Origin: Pyronema omphalodes | Lineage: Eukaryota > Ascomycota > Pezizomycetes > Pezizales > Pyronemataceae | Length of the DNA stretch: 64,000 nucleotides | Direction: 5' to 3' | NCBI GenBank assembly: GCA_024516155.1 | Contig: JAJJXM010000032.1 | Coordinates: forward strand, 434,001 to 498,000 | In this document: positions 11,281 through 23,256 of the stretch, piece after piece | Layout of the letters: each line of letters opens with the position of its first letter | Numbering within the stretch: the first letter of the stretch is position 1 | Made by a program: the position numbers and the translations under genes | The notes under the pieces: model-generated | Told to the model about the DNA's origin: nothing | The model's database searches: none | The model's input: the letters and a program-made list of their open reading frames with translations, nothing else

Positions 11281-12523
11281 GTTCACGATGTGCGGATCAC
11301 TTGGTAGTCCATGAGTCATTGGTAGGTACTAGGATACAGTAAAAAGTTTCTCATCATGGGGTACTTACATCGTTCCGAAATTGGAATGGGAATTCATTGA
11401 TGGGGAACTGGTTTGAAGGTCAAGATACTGGCTTTTTTTAGATGTAGATCACAGATTACAGATTATCATCATCATGTGAATTGTCAGTTAAATCATAGCA
11501 TCAGTTCATCAGTTCATCAGTTGATCTGTATAACCCATAACTTACACTTGTATCCAACATAGGAAGAGATGGGATGGAACAGGATGTGTTTCTTATAAAT
11601 GTATCATGTGTTTCCCACTGACGTACCACATGATATCCAGTCCAGGTATCCCCAAGTTCCCAGTACGGCAGTATCTCAATTTTGATACCCGAACCTTAAT
11701 TCCATTTCCTCACTGCTCCCATCCAATCCCCAATCTCCAGTCTTCTATACAGTCACGACTTTTATCCAACTGATCTCAACTGATCTCATCTCAACCCTAT
11801 CCTATCCTATCTAAAGACAAAAAAAGTTTCGATAGTCTTTATAGATGATGATCATTATCATTAAATATCATTAACTATCCCCCCAGATTCTGAAACTTTT
11901 TTTTAAAGTTACATTTTACCATAGGCCGATATCCCTCCTACAGCTTTGACAGCGCTGATCCTTTTAGTTCCAATCTTCAGATGCAATATCGATACCTGAT
12001 ATCCGATACCCGATACTGCCATCATGATCATAAACACCTGATGCGTGATGCTTGATACCTGACACCCGAATCTTGATACCCACACCCCGTACCACCAGTC
12101 CATGGGACATCACGGGGGGAAAAAAGAGAAAAAAAGAGAAAAGTATGCACAACGCCGGAAGTAACCAGATAAAGGCAGGAAAGAAGTAAAGACAAAGGAA
12201 AAAAAACACGAAACTGTAAGTGTCAAACAGGCAGAAACAGAAAAAGGATGCATAAAGGAATACAAGCTTTAAGGAAAGATACAAGAAAATAAATGCAAGC
12301 AATGACAAAAAAGGAAACACGATGTAACCAGAAAAAAATGAGCAGTCTATCCGGATTTTTTTAATGTACCACCCCACGACACCCCACACCCCTCCTACCC
12401 ATGCGCCTCCCTACCCGTACCTCCTACCCGCCGTACTCCCCCGTACTCCCTACCCACACCGAGATTCATCATCATAAGGAATTGTTTTCTTTTTCGGCTC
12501 CTAAGTTCCCAAATTTCAAGTCC

Positions 12524-14148
12524 CTAACCGCATCCTGGACTTATGCCAACAGGACTAGGAACTTCCCTTGCAAAAACCGAATACCCGGGCAACGTTATTC
12601 TATTCTGAGATCCAATGATACTCCCCGGCAGCATTCCAGACTGCATCCTCTCAAAAGCCGGTGGTGGTGCCACCGATCTCGGTGTAAAGAATTCCTCCAC
12701 ATCCGGAGCTTGACCATCATGATCCGTAAAATGATCCCCCGCCTTTCCTGGCTGACAAACTTGTAACGGTAACTTCAGGGATAAACTTGGTTGAGTATGT
12801 GAGCTTGTACGAACGGATACTGACAGCTCTAATGTGTACGACCGTGATACGAAACATGAGGAGAAAGTTGGAGGGAGATGTTTTCCTTTTGGTGCGGTTA
12901 TTGGGACGAGGAGTTTGGTGGTGTAGACACTTCGGCTTGTAGGGAAGTCCGAGGGTTGCTTTTCCCAGGAGGTGTTGGAAATACAGCGGGAGGAGAGGAG
13001 GTTGAGTTCGGTGTAGTTACCAACTGCATGATCCGGGGTGGACCGGGAGAAGGTTGGAATGTAGGTTTGCCGAGTGGTTGAGAAAAAGGTGGAGGTTTTC
13101 AGTTTTGCGGTTAAGCATTCTAGCGGAGGAGGGGGGGTGGAGGAGTCACATGAAAGCCAGGTCAAGAATATTGTGACACTGGTTGATGGAGGGCATGGTG
13201 AATTGAGAAATATCTTTAGGGGCTGTGGTTGTTGGGCGAAGACTGATATGCGGCCTAACTTCCGGCCTAATAGGCCTTTACGGAGGTCTTTTTCTCGGCG
13301 GAGACAAAAGTCTTTGGTTTTATCTGCGATGTGAAGAGGAGGGAGGGTTTCGAATACCGGAGATACGGCAATTTTTCGGATGGCATCAGCTAGAACTACG
13401 TTTTTGGTGTCGGACTCCTGACGACGCATGATTCTGCAACGTATTGCATAGCCGATTCGAGTCATATCTGGAGAGAGATCATCTTTGCAGTTCTTTCCTA
13501 ACATCCCGGGCTCTCCAAGTGATGGAGGAAGGTGAAGGTGTGCTTCTTGAACGGAGTTATTTTCTACCCGGTGATCGCATGCCGAAGGAAGTAGTCGGTC
13601 CGGGATAACGAAAGTAAAAGGGAATGTATACTTTTGTCCTTTGACTGCTATCCGAGGAATTGGAAGGGTGCTCTCATCAACAGGTTGAACCAAACGCAAG
13701 AACTGAGCTTCCGTTAGGAAGGGAATTTTCTCGACGGCCGTTTGCTTCGGATTCGCTCCTCCTGGATCACTTACGGTTTGGGAAAGAGTTGAACGTCCTG
13801 ATGTTCCGGGGCCGCCAAACCTTTCCATCCAGGTGCGGGTAGTTCCTAGTGAAGTCAGATATTGTTTGTGAAACCATGTCAATTTATCTCACCTTCAAAT
13901 GTAATGACAATTTCATCGAAGCGGATATCAGCAGGTGCTGTTATACTGACTTCCCCTTCTATTCGGTCTGACGTGGTATATACATGGTCTGGGTTTTCTG
14001 ATTCGCCATTTATCGTGAAAGTAATAGCTGGCCTGTTTTTATTCATTTCGCCGGTGGCTTCTCTCAACGAGGACAGGACCGTGTTGCGGGTCGCAATTGA
14101 TTCGGCGTAGCTAAACATGGTGGAGTAAATGCCAGGTCGGCGGGCCAC
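12524..14148 (-). CDS. Arrestin-like protein
   Basis: Two exons, 14148-13893 and 13845-12524, across a 47-nt intron (GTGAGA...CACTAG) encode 525 residues. The N-terminal half shows the arrestin beta-sandwich signature: PAITFTINGE, YTTSDRIEGEVSITAP, RFDEIVITFEG and, across the splice, TTRTWMERF, then FLRLVQPVDES, KYTFPFTFVIP and RIGYAIRCRI. The second half has arrestin-C-like strands (LLVPITAPKGKHLPP, RSYTLELSVSV, SLKLPLQV). Fungal alpha-arrestin-like proteins act as adaptors in membrane-protein trafficking, often bringing ubiquitin ligase to transporters, but I see no clear PPxY motif, so a ligase-adaptor role is unproven. An alternative start at Met11 (14118, MFSYAESIA...) is equally plausible. 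The last ~50 residues look disordered. Confidence 0.8.
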
Positions 14149-17100
14149 ATATAAATCCGTTTTACTAGTGCAAGATTCCCAAATCGTCTATTGACTTGTG
14201 GGGTAACAATTGATAACGTTAAGTCAAACTGAAACCGATGGGCTGAGTTTGCCGTTGATCCTGGACTGGTGCAGATGACCTTAATGGCAACCTGTGACGA
14301 AAAAGATGGCGTTAATCCAAGGATTTCACGTGGAATATGGTGTGATAGCAACTTACCAGAGAGTACAACCTTCGCGAAGATATTCGTCAAGACGTATGGA
14401 ACTCTTGGTGTTATTGGTTATTCCACTGCCCTGGCGTACTGGGCTTCACTTGGCTCTGATATTGCTTTTGTGTGCGGAGTAACAAAGAAGTATTTCGAAT
14501 ATTGAATTATATGCAGAGGAGCCACCGAATTGACCTTATATCAGTGGCTCTGACAGTAAAAATCGTTTTCCATTACAGTTGACTCATAATCATTGCATCG
14601 AGATAGAAATTTCATGAGTGACTCCAATATGTCGAAACAAAACATGCAAATGCCCATCGGGTTAGTGAAGGATCCCGTCCAGCGCAGTCTTGCTGCTGGG
14701 CACCTGCTGGGTCGGATTCCATGCAACCCACAAGGTTCGGTAGCAGGGTGTCATTCTGCACACCACTACTGTAGAACCCACGCACTAATCATCCCTCCCC
14801 GCTTTTAGATCCATGCACATTCGCTTAAATCAGCCCAGCATGGCCTGGAGGAAACGTCTTGAATAACATTCTTCTGCTTCTCTAGCATCAACAAATGATT
14901 TCCCTTTGGCTTTGCGGGCAACTGCGATGACACATTGAAGTTCGGTTTCATTATCGAATGAACTCATCAGCCGCATCCGTCGGTATGTCATAGGATGCCA
15001 AACTGTAAACCCGAAACAAGGTTGTGTAACAATTGAAGACGACTTGCCATCACTCATTCATGTATATGTAGATAGCTAGGCTGCAACATATGCATAATGA
15101 CACCTGCGTAGTAGGCTTCGTTCTTCTCCGAGGGCGCTGAGAAATTAATTTTCTGGTCCATAATATTCCAAACAGAATCTTTGTCTGACTGGATAAATCC
15201 TATAGTCGGTACATGGATACGAGGGTTAGGCGCGTCTGAATACCGCTTCGAGTCGTCTTTGTTAAATCGCGCCAAGTGACTCACTCACAGCCCAACGACC
15301 TGAGTTGTTCGATAATTGAAATTTTCATGAAAATTCAATTAACTCCAATCATACGGCCACATTGTTGGTACATTCTTGGTACATATGTGTGTGCTTGAGT
15401 GATTTCATGATAGGTTCTCACCCTTTTACCCTTTAACTGCATGGTCCTAAATATGAAAAGCGTGTATGTAGGAAAGGTTAGTGGCCTTCATTAGCGCACA
15501 CCTTAAACAGACGCTGCAAAAGGTAGAAGCCGAACCCGAAGGTTTCTCCAGGCGAGTTGCTTGTGGTAGGACCGGCGTAATGCGATAACTAGATTACCCC
15601 TCCAGTAGGTAAAATGGACGACGGTGAGAATCGTTTGGCGTGTTAGATGTAGTCATTTCCCCACATTCCATGTCCGTTACGGCAGTTCTCAGTCTTGGCA
15701 GAGAAGATGGAGAAAACTCCTTGTAGACCTTGCGATACCTACATATGGGAATATTCATCTGACTTGCTGGAGATAGCAGGTGGGGGCCGCTTCAAATGTT
15801 GCATTCATTCCATGCATCCAGGTTAGCTCTCCCAAAACCCAGAATGCAATCAATGAGGTACGGTTTAAGTCAAAAAACCTAACCCCATGCAGTTCTAAAT
15901 TTAGGGCTCAAATTTGATGTCGTTTTGTAGCTGCGTTACTAGGTTGGGTGATGACAATTCGTGTTTCTATGGTGCCATAGTCTGAGGATGCAGTCGTAGG
16001 CGAACCATGGCGATAACGAGACTCTTGAGGAGTCATAGAATTCTGCAGATGACGTGCTCTATATTTGGTAGGCACATCCAGAAAGTAGATAGAAGGAGAT
16101 TGAAACTGGTCATAACTTCTATTGGCGAACTTCATCACACAATCAGATCTTAAAAAAAGAAATAAAAGCATCCAACTGGCTTAAACATTAGTTGAACCCC
16201 AATAACCAGCTCACAACTTATAGACAGTACTTCTGGTAGATGACCCACTAAAATGCTTCGAGAGCCAGCGGACCCCACGGCTGGCAATGGGTGTTCTGTC
16301 TTTGGATGACTTTCCCTGATGAATCCGGCTTGGAGATTTTGTGGGGCGTGAAGAAGGGGTCTAGATCTAAGATGAACCGACGTGGGAAAGAGCAGTAGAG
16401 AAGTGGAGGAGTGGAGCATACGAAAGATGGAAACCCGCTCAGTCCTGCCGACGGTCGCTGTTGACACATGATCACTTGAGTCTAGGCATAGCGCCCCTTC
16501 GGTTGCCGAAGCCCTAAATAAAAGCCGTAGTGTCGGCATTCTAGGCTTCTCGGCTGTGGATTGACAGGGTGGCTTAGTATTCAGCCCGATAGGTCTGAGG
16601 CGTGCCTAGATCTTTTTACGTCATTGGATTAATGATAGTAAGATTATGAGTCTAAACGTACTGTGCACCCATTATCCAGGTGAATCGACTGAAACGCCGT
16701 GGAAGTTAGACATGGAATTCCAAATTTAGAGGAAAGTTACAATGCCAAGTATGTCCCAACACCTTGAAAAGAGATTTTTGCATCTAAGGCTCCAAAGTGA
16801 GGACTATGAGGAGTGTATGGAATGGCCAAATTTTATGCATGTCACGGAAAGCAAGTAACAGTGCCAAGATGACTTTTATACATGAAAGAAAATGAGCTGC
16901 GTGATAACTTGTGATTTACCGCCCGTTTAGGTTGATTGGAGCAAATAATTTGCCTTCGAATAGGGGTAATCAAAGCTCAGCGGATACAGCTCGGATATGA
17001 ACTTTCGTTATTCTCAGTATATTATCATCAAATGAAAGTCAATGGGAGCATGGATATTACCAGGTAGAATTCGTATTGGTCCATAGAGCCTGTATTACAA

Positions 17101-17266
17101 AAACGCGATTGGGATTCTATAACCTGCCAAAAACCATTATCCAACTATTTTAAGATAAGAGGTTTACGAAGAATATTGTGAGGTTGTTGTAGAGACCAGA
17201 CATTGGAAAACGTTCCGCGAGTAGGATACTATCAAGGTACCACTCGTTTCTGGTTTTTTGTGGGCC

Positions 17267-17303
17267 GGGGGGGGGGGGGGGGGGGGGGGGGGGGAGGGGG
17301 GGG
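17267..17303 (+). repeat. Poly-G tract (28 G, then A, then 8 G)
   Basis: A run of 28 G, a single A, then 8 G, directly before the LINE-like repeat copy at 17304-17490. Confidence 0.85.
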
Positions 17304-17490
17304 CTTCTTTTTATTTGCTCTATTTCTTTTATTTTTTGTTCTTTAATCTGGAAGGCGGGTCTTAATATATAAGGAGGTTAGGGGCCTCATTAGGTGGATT
17401 TGACCATGAGGATGGGATTTGGCATTTCTTTTCTCCGGCATGGGCCTTTCAGGCTTCGGTCAGCATACGATTGAATAAATAAATAAAAAT
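17304..17490 (+). mobile_element. LINE-like 3' end, copy A
   Basis: A T-rich lead, then a GGCGGGT box, GGGGCCTCATTAGGTGG, a GAGGA(T/C)GGGATT(T/C)GG box, CATGGGCCTTT(C/T)AGGC(T/C)TCGGTCAGC and a tail of AATAAATAAATAAAAATAA. The same ordered blocks recur at 22120-22305. A short dispersed non-LTR-like segment ending in an A/T-rich simple tail suggests 5'-truncated LINE copies. No reverse transcriptase is present, so the class is inferred from the tail and dispersal only. Confidence 0.5.
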
Positions 17491-18813
17491 AACCAAGTCG
17501 CCTGTAAGGCTGATCTAGCATCAGCTAAATAACTTTGAATGTTCGAATACGCATGCTAGCTAGGGTTTGTATGAAACACTTGGTCGTGCCTTCAAACGCG
17601 TGAGCCCTATACGTAGGGCTCAGTTGAAGAAAAGGAATTTCAGGTGTGATTGGCTTGGCTAGATCCTCACTAGCATATCCATTCACCTTTTTGTTTAAAA
17701 AAGGAAAAGCAGAAATCCGTATCCGTAGCAGTTTGATCATTCTTAATATACATTTTCAACTCTTAATAATGGTCCTCCGGAGAAGGAATGCGTTAGCTAC
17801 CATGAGGTTTGTACCTCGTCGTTCTTATGTATATTCGGTAAATTGCTGTAGGCTACCATTGTATTAAAATATGTGCTTGTGGTTTTCTAATGTGTGTATC
17901 CGTAGCGTGGAACGTAGGCCGCATGAAGCTATGGTACATAAAGTGCGGAAGTACACTCATGATATCGAGACACCACAGATTTTGTTGATTAGTTTTAGAC
18001 GGACTAATGGGAACTACGTACTTTATATCTAAGCCACAGTTGAATTATCTTAAGCTACTGAGAAGAGTAAGCTTTCTCGTTGAGTGACATTATGGAAACT
18101 TCTAAATTAGCCGTTGTGTTTTCTGAAGGGGGTGAGCGCCCTTAGCTAGCATTCAGTACATGCCGGGAAACTGCTGAAATGCACCATCAAAGGGTGATTA
18201 AAGCTTGATCCTGAGGTAAAAGATTGTCCATCAACGGGCTTCATGAGAAATTGACTGAAGCTTTTCTTTGAAGAACCAGGTGTGGCGAATTAAGCCCTTA
18301 TACTGCCAGCATACTACCCTCAGTAGTAACCCGTAAACCGTAATGGATTTGCAGTCAGCCCCTAGGCGCGTGCTTATACCACTCCTCGGGCTTCAATACT
18401 CCACTTTCTTGACCACTTTCGGACTAACATTCGGCTTAGCTCCGAATTCACTTCTATTGACCATGCGGCCTAAATTCAACGATCGATCATGGCCGAAAAC
18501 GATGCGCTGACAGCTCCATGAAAGTGACGACGTCACAGCCTTTACCAAGACAACGCTAAGAGCTACCTCCTCCACCAAACTACATCTTCGAAGCTTCCAC
18601 CACTCAACATTGTCTTTTCCTCATTCCTCTCACGGTATACGCCACTGCACAATCGCCTTCATACGTATGCTGTTACAACTACATTTACATATCTAGCCGA
18701 CTCCGTTGTTTCGTACCTCGAGAAAGATTACCAGTCCGAACTGCTGAGCAGGGCTACAGTCAACAATAGCGAATGGTATCACTGGATTTGCTACAACCTT
18801 AGGTCCACACACG

Positions 18814-20829
18814 ATGCCAGAGCAACCTAAAAAGAACACGTCTTTCGCGGTCGAAATTCCGATTCGCCAATCACAGGACAGCCAGTCCAGTCAATCTCCT
18901 GACATACTTTCAGAAAGCGACGAGCCTCCACAGTCCGGCAAACGGCCCCGAGCAGCAAAGCGGAACATTAGCTATGAAGACGCTGACTGGAAAGATTCAG
19001 ACGATGAAGAACCGGATTATTCAGTGATTAAAAGACAAAAATCAAGACACAATTATGGCCAATTGATAAATAGGTTGCCGCGGCACAAATTGGAGAGCTT
19101 ACTTTCTAACATGATTGAAAACACTAATAATAAAAAATTGAAGGATATGGCAGAAGCAGAGTTAGGATGCCGCAAGCTGAACACTGGCAGATATCCTACA
19201 CTCTCTAATGGAAAATCAAGCAATTTGGGGGACCTGCAAAACCTCCCGTCCGAGTGTATTTCTCATCTCCTCGATCGTCGATCAGTGCCTGAATGCGTTT
19301 ACTAATGTTGCAATATATAGTGATTATTCACATACTAGGATTCTTGTCATTTAATGAAATCAAAATGATGACAACACGCGTCTGCCGTGATTTGAATTCA
19401 CTGCGCAGTGTACCTGCTTTATGGAAAGATATATCCACGGACGATATTCCGTTCGGCATCTTACAGCACAAGATAATACCCGAAATCAAGGCCATGAAAT
19501 CAGTATGCGTAACGAGTCTAACCGTGAGATTCATGGTGGTAAGCTATGACAAATCGACATTTAGGTTAACTTCGCTGACTTACTGTGCAGCACTATCTTA
19601 CCGATGCCCAGCGAGTCATCACGTATTTTGCAAAGAACCACGAAATTAAACACCTAACCTTTATCCGAAGCTCAGGAGTGGTAAAACGATCACGGCTCGA
19701 CAATCTACTGAGGCTCATCAAAGACACCCCAAGCTTTCAAAAAGTGACGCATTTTACTGTGTCTTCTTCCGCAAATTCAGCTAGCAACAGTCATTTATGT
19801 TTCACCCATATCTTGGAGATTCTTGCCTGGTTTCCCAACATAAAGTCTTTAAGCTATACATCTCCCATGCCAGAATTTACCGTCTCTTTCCCAGAGAATA
19901 TTTCACCCGATCAAATCAAAGCAATTTCTACTGCTGGTGCAGTACTCCGAGCGGGACTCAAAAATTCCCATTGCTATCTTACACGACTGGAACTCGCCGC
20001 CAATACCGAAGTCGATGCCCTAGTCGTTGTCAAGCTTGGGAAATGGTTCTCAGAACTAGAATATGCTTCTTTATGTGTTCACTTCTCGCCCCTAACGATA
20101 GACAAAATCAAGAAAACAAGCAACTACTATAAAGTTGTTTACCCTCTACTAAGATTTCGAGAGATGCATCTAAAGGTTAGTGGGAATGGACTGGACTTGT
20201 CCCTAGCAATATCAGCGTTGTTTTTCTCCCTAATTCACCAGTCAAAGAGCCTGGAGGTTCTGGAGGTCGACACATTCTCTGGACATAATGCGCTCTACGA
20301 ATGTAAGGCCGACATATTCTGCGCCATAAAACACTGGAAAAAGGAGTGGAAGGGAATTGAGAACAAATCCCTAAAATACCTCAAGCTCAAAAACTGCAAA
20401 CTGGAATATGACCGTAAGAATCCATTACAAGGCACCCATGATATGAATGGTATCTAACAGCCACTAGTCCTTCATCGTAATGAACGGCTGTTCACTCTGC
20501 CTAATCTAAGATCATATGAGATTATAGATTGTGTCAATCTCAAAAAAGATGAGGCTATTCACTACATGAAGTCAGGAGGTTACGCACCAATCACAGCAGA
20601 TGATTTACTACATTACTCAACTTCATTCAAGATTGGAGACCCGGTAGTATGGCAAGAAGTGTTTGAAGATATCAAAAACCGCCTGCAACTGCAGGATAGT
20701 GTAGTGCAATCGCCAGGCGGAGCTGGAGGAAGAGAAAAGACAGCGGAAGGAGAATATGCGGAGGATGGAAATCAGGATGATGGGGATAACATTCCATCGG
20801 AATCGGACACGGACGATTATGAAGACTAA
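18814..20829 (+). CDS. F-box protein
   Basis: Four exons (18814-19255, 19321-19538, 19591-20413, 20468-20829) give 614 residues. The introns are 65, 52 and 54 nt with good branch sites (TACTAAT, GCTGAC, CTAAC). The first splice creates the F-box LPSELIIHILGFLSFNEIK at about residues 144-190, ending VCRDLNSL. F-box proteins bind Skp1 and present substrates to SCF ubiquitin ligase. The N-terminal ~140 residues are polar and disordered with a basic patch (KRPRAAKR) and an acidic patch (DSDDEEPD). The region after the F-box has leucine-rich, LRR-like segments (HLTFIRSSG, LTRLELAAN, LEVLEVDTF, LKYLKLKNC), probably the substrate side. The C-terminus is acidic (SESDTDDYED). The third intron uses a CCACTAG acceptor because the nearer CAG would break the frame. 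No known substrate. Confidence 0.85.
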
Positions 20830-21336
20830 CCTTAGCAACAAAATTCGCTGGGGTCGTCTCAACGTTCAGAATTACCCAGATGATGGCGGATACTGGGTTC
20901 TGGCGTTCTCTTTAATATCAGCAAAAAGCGTATATGAGGTACCGTTCTTCTAACCATACGGACGGCAACATACATGGGGATAACAATGCCATGTGTGTAA
21001 TTGGTGTTGCGTAGACGAGGAAGACCTTTTAAAAATAAAACCAGGGGAATTGTTCAGAGTACATAGGGTGATGCGAAAATGGGAAAAGAAAAAAAAAACA
21101 GGTGTTCAGAGGCGCACAAGGGGGCGGAGGAGCTTGCTATATACTGTAATATGGGAAGTCGAAACGGTTAGAGTAGATATTTCATAATCTTCATAGTCCT
21201 TTACTGGCCGGGATTGGTTTTGATTTTTGTTTAGAAAAATGCGCTGTAATAAGTAACTGCTGGATAATAAATGCGATACGAAAAGGCTTCCGTATATAAA
21301 AGCTTGACTTGATGCAGCAAACTTGAGTCTTGAGTT

Positions 21337-21446
21337 ATGATGATGATGATGATGATGATGATGCAAATATTGATGATGCAAATATTGATGATGATGCAAA
21401 TATTGATGATGATGCAAATATTGATGATGATGCAAATATTGATGAA
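21337..21446 (+). repeat. ATG trinucleotide run followed by a 15-bp array
   Basis: Nine ATG triplets lead into repeats of GATGATGCAAATATT (period 15, first copy 12). Both are multiples of three, so all frames remain open through the array. Confidence 0.9.
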
Positions 21447-21709
21447 ATTATCTGCACTAAAATCCGCCGCTGTGACTTCCGGTCGTTTATACTCTTCGTT
21501 TTTAATCACTAGACCCCCTCCCCAAGAATCTAGAATCGCATCTTTAGTCTTTCAGCACCAGCACCCGCGTCTGATATCTAATATATGATACTCTATTTCA
21601 TCATCATAATCTTCCTGTAAATTCCCGAAACAAAAAAATTGCTTTATTATAGTGATAATAAATATTGCAATAAATAAAATAGGATGAATGTAATTATAGC
21701 ATATGTACG

Positions 21710-21904
21710 TGAATAACTGGATGAATGAATAACTGAATAACTGAATAACTGAATAACTGAATAACTGAATAACTGAATAACTGAATAACTGAATAACTGA
21801 ATAACTGAATAACTGAATAACTGAATAACTGAATAACTGAATAACTGAATAACTGAATAACTGAATAACTGAATAACTGAATAACTGAATAACTGAATAA
21901 CTGA
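21710..21904 (+). repeat. 8-bp microsatellite CTGAATAA
   Basis: More than 20 near-perfect copies of CTGAATAA. The same unit reappears briefly at 22303-22324, right after the tail of the LINE-like copy B. Confidence 0.95.
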
Positions 21905-22119
21905 GACCGACAACCCCGGTGAAGGTGAAGGGACAAAGGGGAGAGAGGAGAGGCAGGAACAGCGGGAGACAGAGGCAAAGAGGAAAGGCCGGAGGGCATG
22001 AGAGTTATGAAGCAAGAGAGCCGATGACGAGTGAAAATACCACACGCTATGAAAAGGGCATGGTGGTGGATGCTGGAGGAGGTGGCCAGGATATGACAGG
22101 ACAAGGAGGAGAGTGAGGA

Positions 22120-22305
22120 TGTCCTCTTTCTCTTGTTTTTTCTCTTTGTATTTCTTTTTCATACTTTGTTTGGCGGGTTATATGGGTGTAGGAGATTGGG
22201 GGGGCCTCATTAGGTGGTTTACATCACGAGGACGGGATTCGGATATTGTTTTAGTCCTGCATGGGCCTTTTAGGCCTCGGTCAGCGTATGATTCAATAAA
22301 TAATA
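22120..22305 (+). mobile_element. LINE-like 3' end, copy B
   Basis: This matches copy A at 17304-17490 in block order: GGCGGGTT, GGGGCCTCATTAGGTGG, GAGGACGGGATTCGG, CATGGGCCTTTTAGGC, CTCGGTCAGCGTATGATT, then an AATAAATAATAAATAA tail running into CTGAATAA units. The element seems to sit inside or beside the CTGAATAA microsatellite. The purine-rich DNA at 21905-22115 may be part of the same insertion. Confidence 0.5.
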
Positions 22306-22910
22306 AATAACTGAATAACTGAATGAATGAATGAAGGAAGTAATGATGAAATAAGGCATATTTTTTTAGGATTAATTGTATATGGATGGATGGTATGAAT
22401 CATAGACGGACAAACGGTATGATGAAACAACATTCTACATAACCACAACCAATTTTTCATCCCCTCTGTCCATCTCCCCATCCCCATCCCCCATCCCATC
22501 CCCATCTCCCTGTGTCCTCCCAATCCCATCTCCCTGCTGTTCCCCGCCATTCTCCATCTTCCATGAATATTACAATTCTACACAAAAAAAAAAAGAAAAA
22601 AACCAATAAAAGAAAAAGAAAACCACTAAACAAGCAGGGAAAAAGAACCTTGCGCCATAACATATAAAGTAAGTTGGTAGAAATAAAAAAGAGAAGAAAA
22701 GAAAAAAAAAAAGAAAAAGAAGAAAAAAGAAAAAGAAAAGAAAAAAAAGAAATAAAAAGATGAAAAAGATGAAAAGAAAAGATTAAAGAAAAAAAAAGAT
22801 TAAACCCCTCCCCCCCACCCCTCCCCCCCACTCCCCACCGACCCGCCTCCCCACCCACTCACCCCCCGCCCACCCACCCACCCATCCCCCGCGCGCTTCA
22901 AGCTCCACAT

Positions 22911-22941
22911 ACTATACTATACTATACTATACTATACTATA
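22911..22941 (+). repeat. CTATA pentamer repeat
   Basis: About six copies of ACTAT in tandem within AT/GC low-complexity DNA upstream of the 3' end of the Munc13-like gene. Confidence 0.85.
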
Positions 22942-23256
22942 GTTTACGCAGGAAATCAAAAATCAAAAGCCAACATCGAAAAAAAAGAATATCAAAGCTA
23001 AAAACAAGTAGTTACTAAATAAAATATGAATAAATGAAAAAGAGGAAAATAAAGAAAGAAAGAAGAAGAAAAGAAGAAGGAAAGAAAGAAAAACAAATCA
23101 ATTTCATCCCATCGTAAAGTATTCATTGCACATAATATTATCCCTTCTACTAATCCGTTGTTCCTCCCTGCACCCCCTTCTTCTCCCGGCCCCAACCTTA
23201 TACAATCTCACCCCCACCCCTTCCGCCACGCCACCCCACCCCAACCGCAAGCAATC

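Larger units (their letters stand above)
14149..18813. other. Long stretch with no confident gene
   Basis: No confident gene. Two adjoining minus-strand frames at 15284-15054 and 15057-14830 look mildly protein-like but have no ATG for the first frame and no clean splice joining them; see findings. The region 15300-17250 holds nothing I recognise. A poly-G run (17267-17294) and a LINE-like repeat (17304-17490) follow. The 17500-18800 interval has only short frames, and the F-box gene promoter should lie at its end. Confidence 0.5.
20830..23256. other. Repeat-rich interval between F-box gene and Munc13-like gene
   Basis: No gene. It holds an ATG/15-mer array, an 8-bp array, a LINE-like copy, a polypurine A-rich tract at about 22575-22800 and 22975-23095, a C-rich tract at 22806-22890 and a short CTATA array at 22911-22941. 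Open frames here are translations of simple repeats. Confidence 0.6.
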
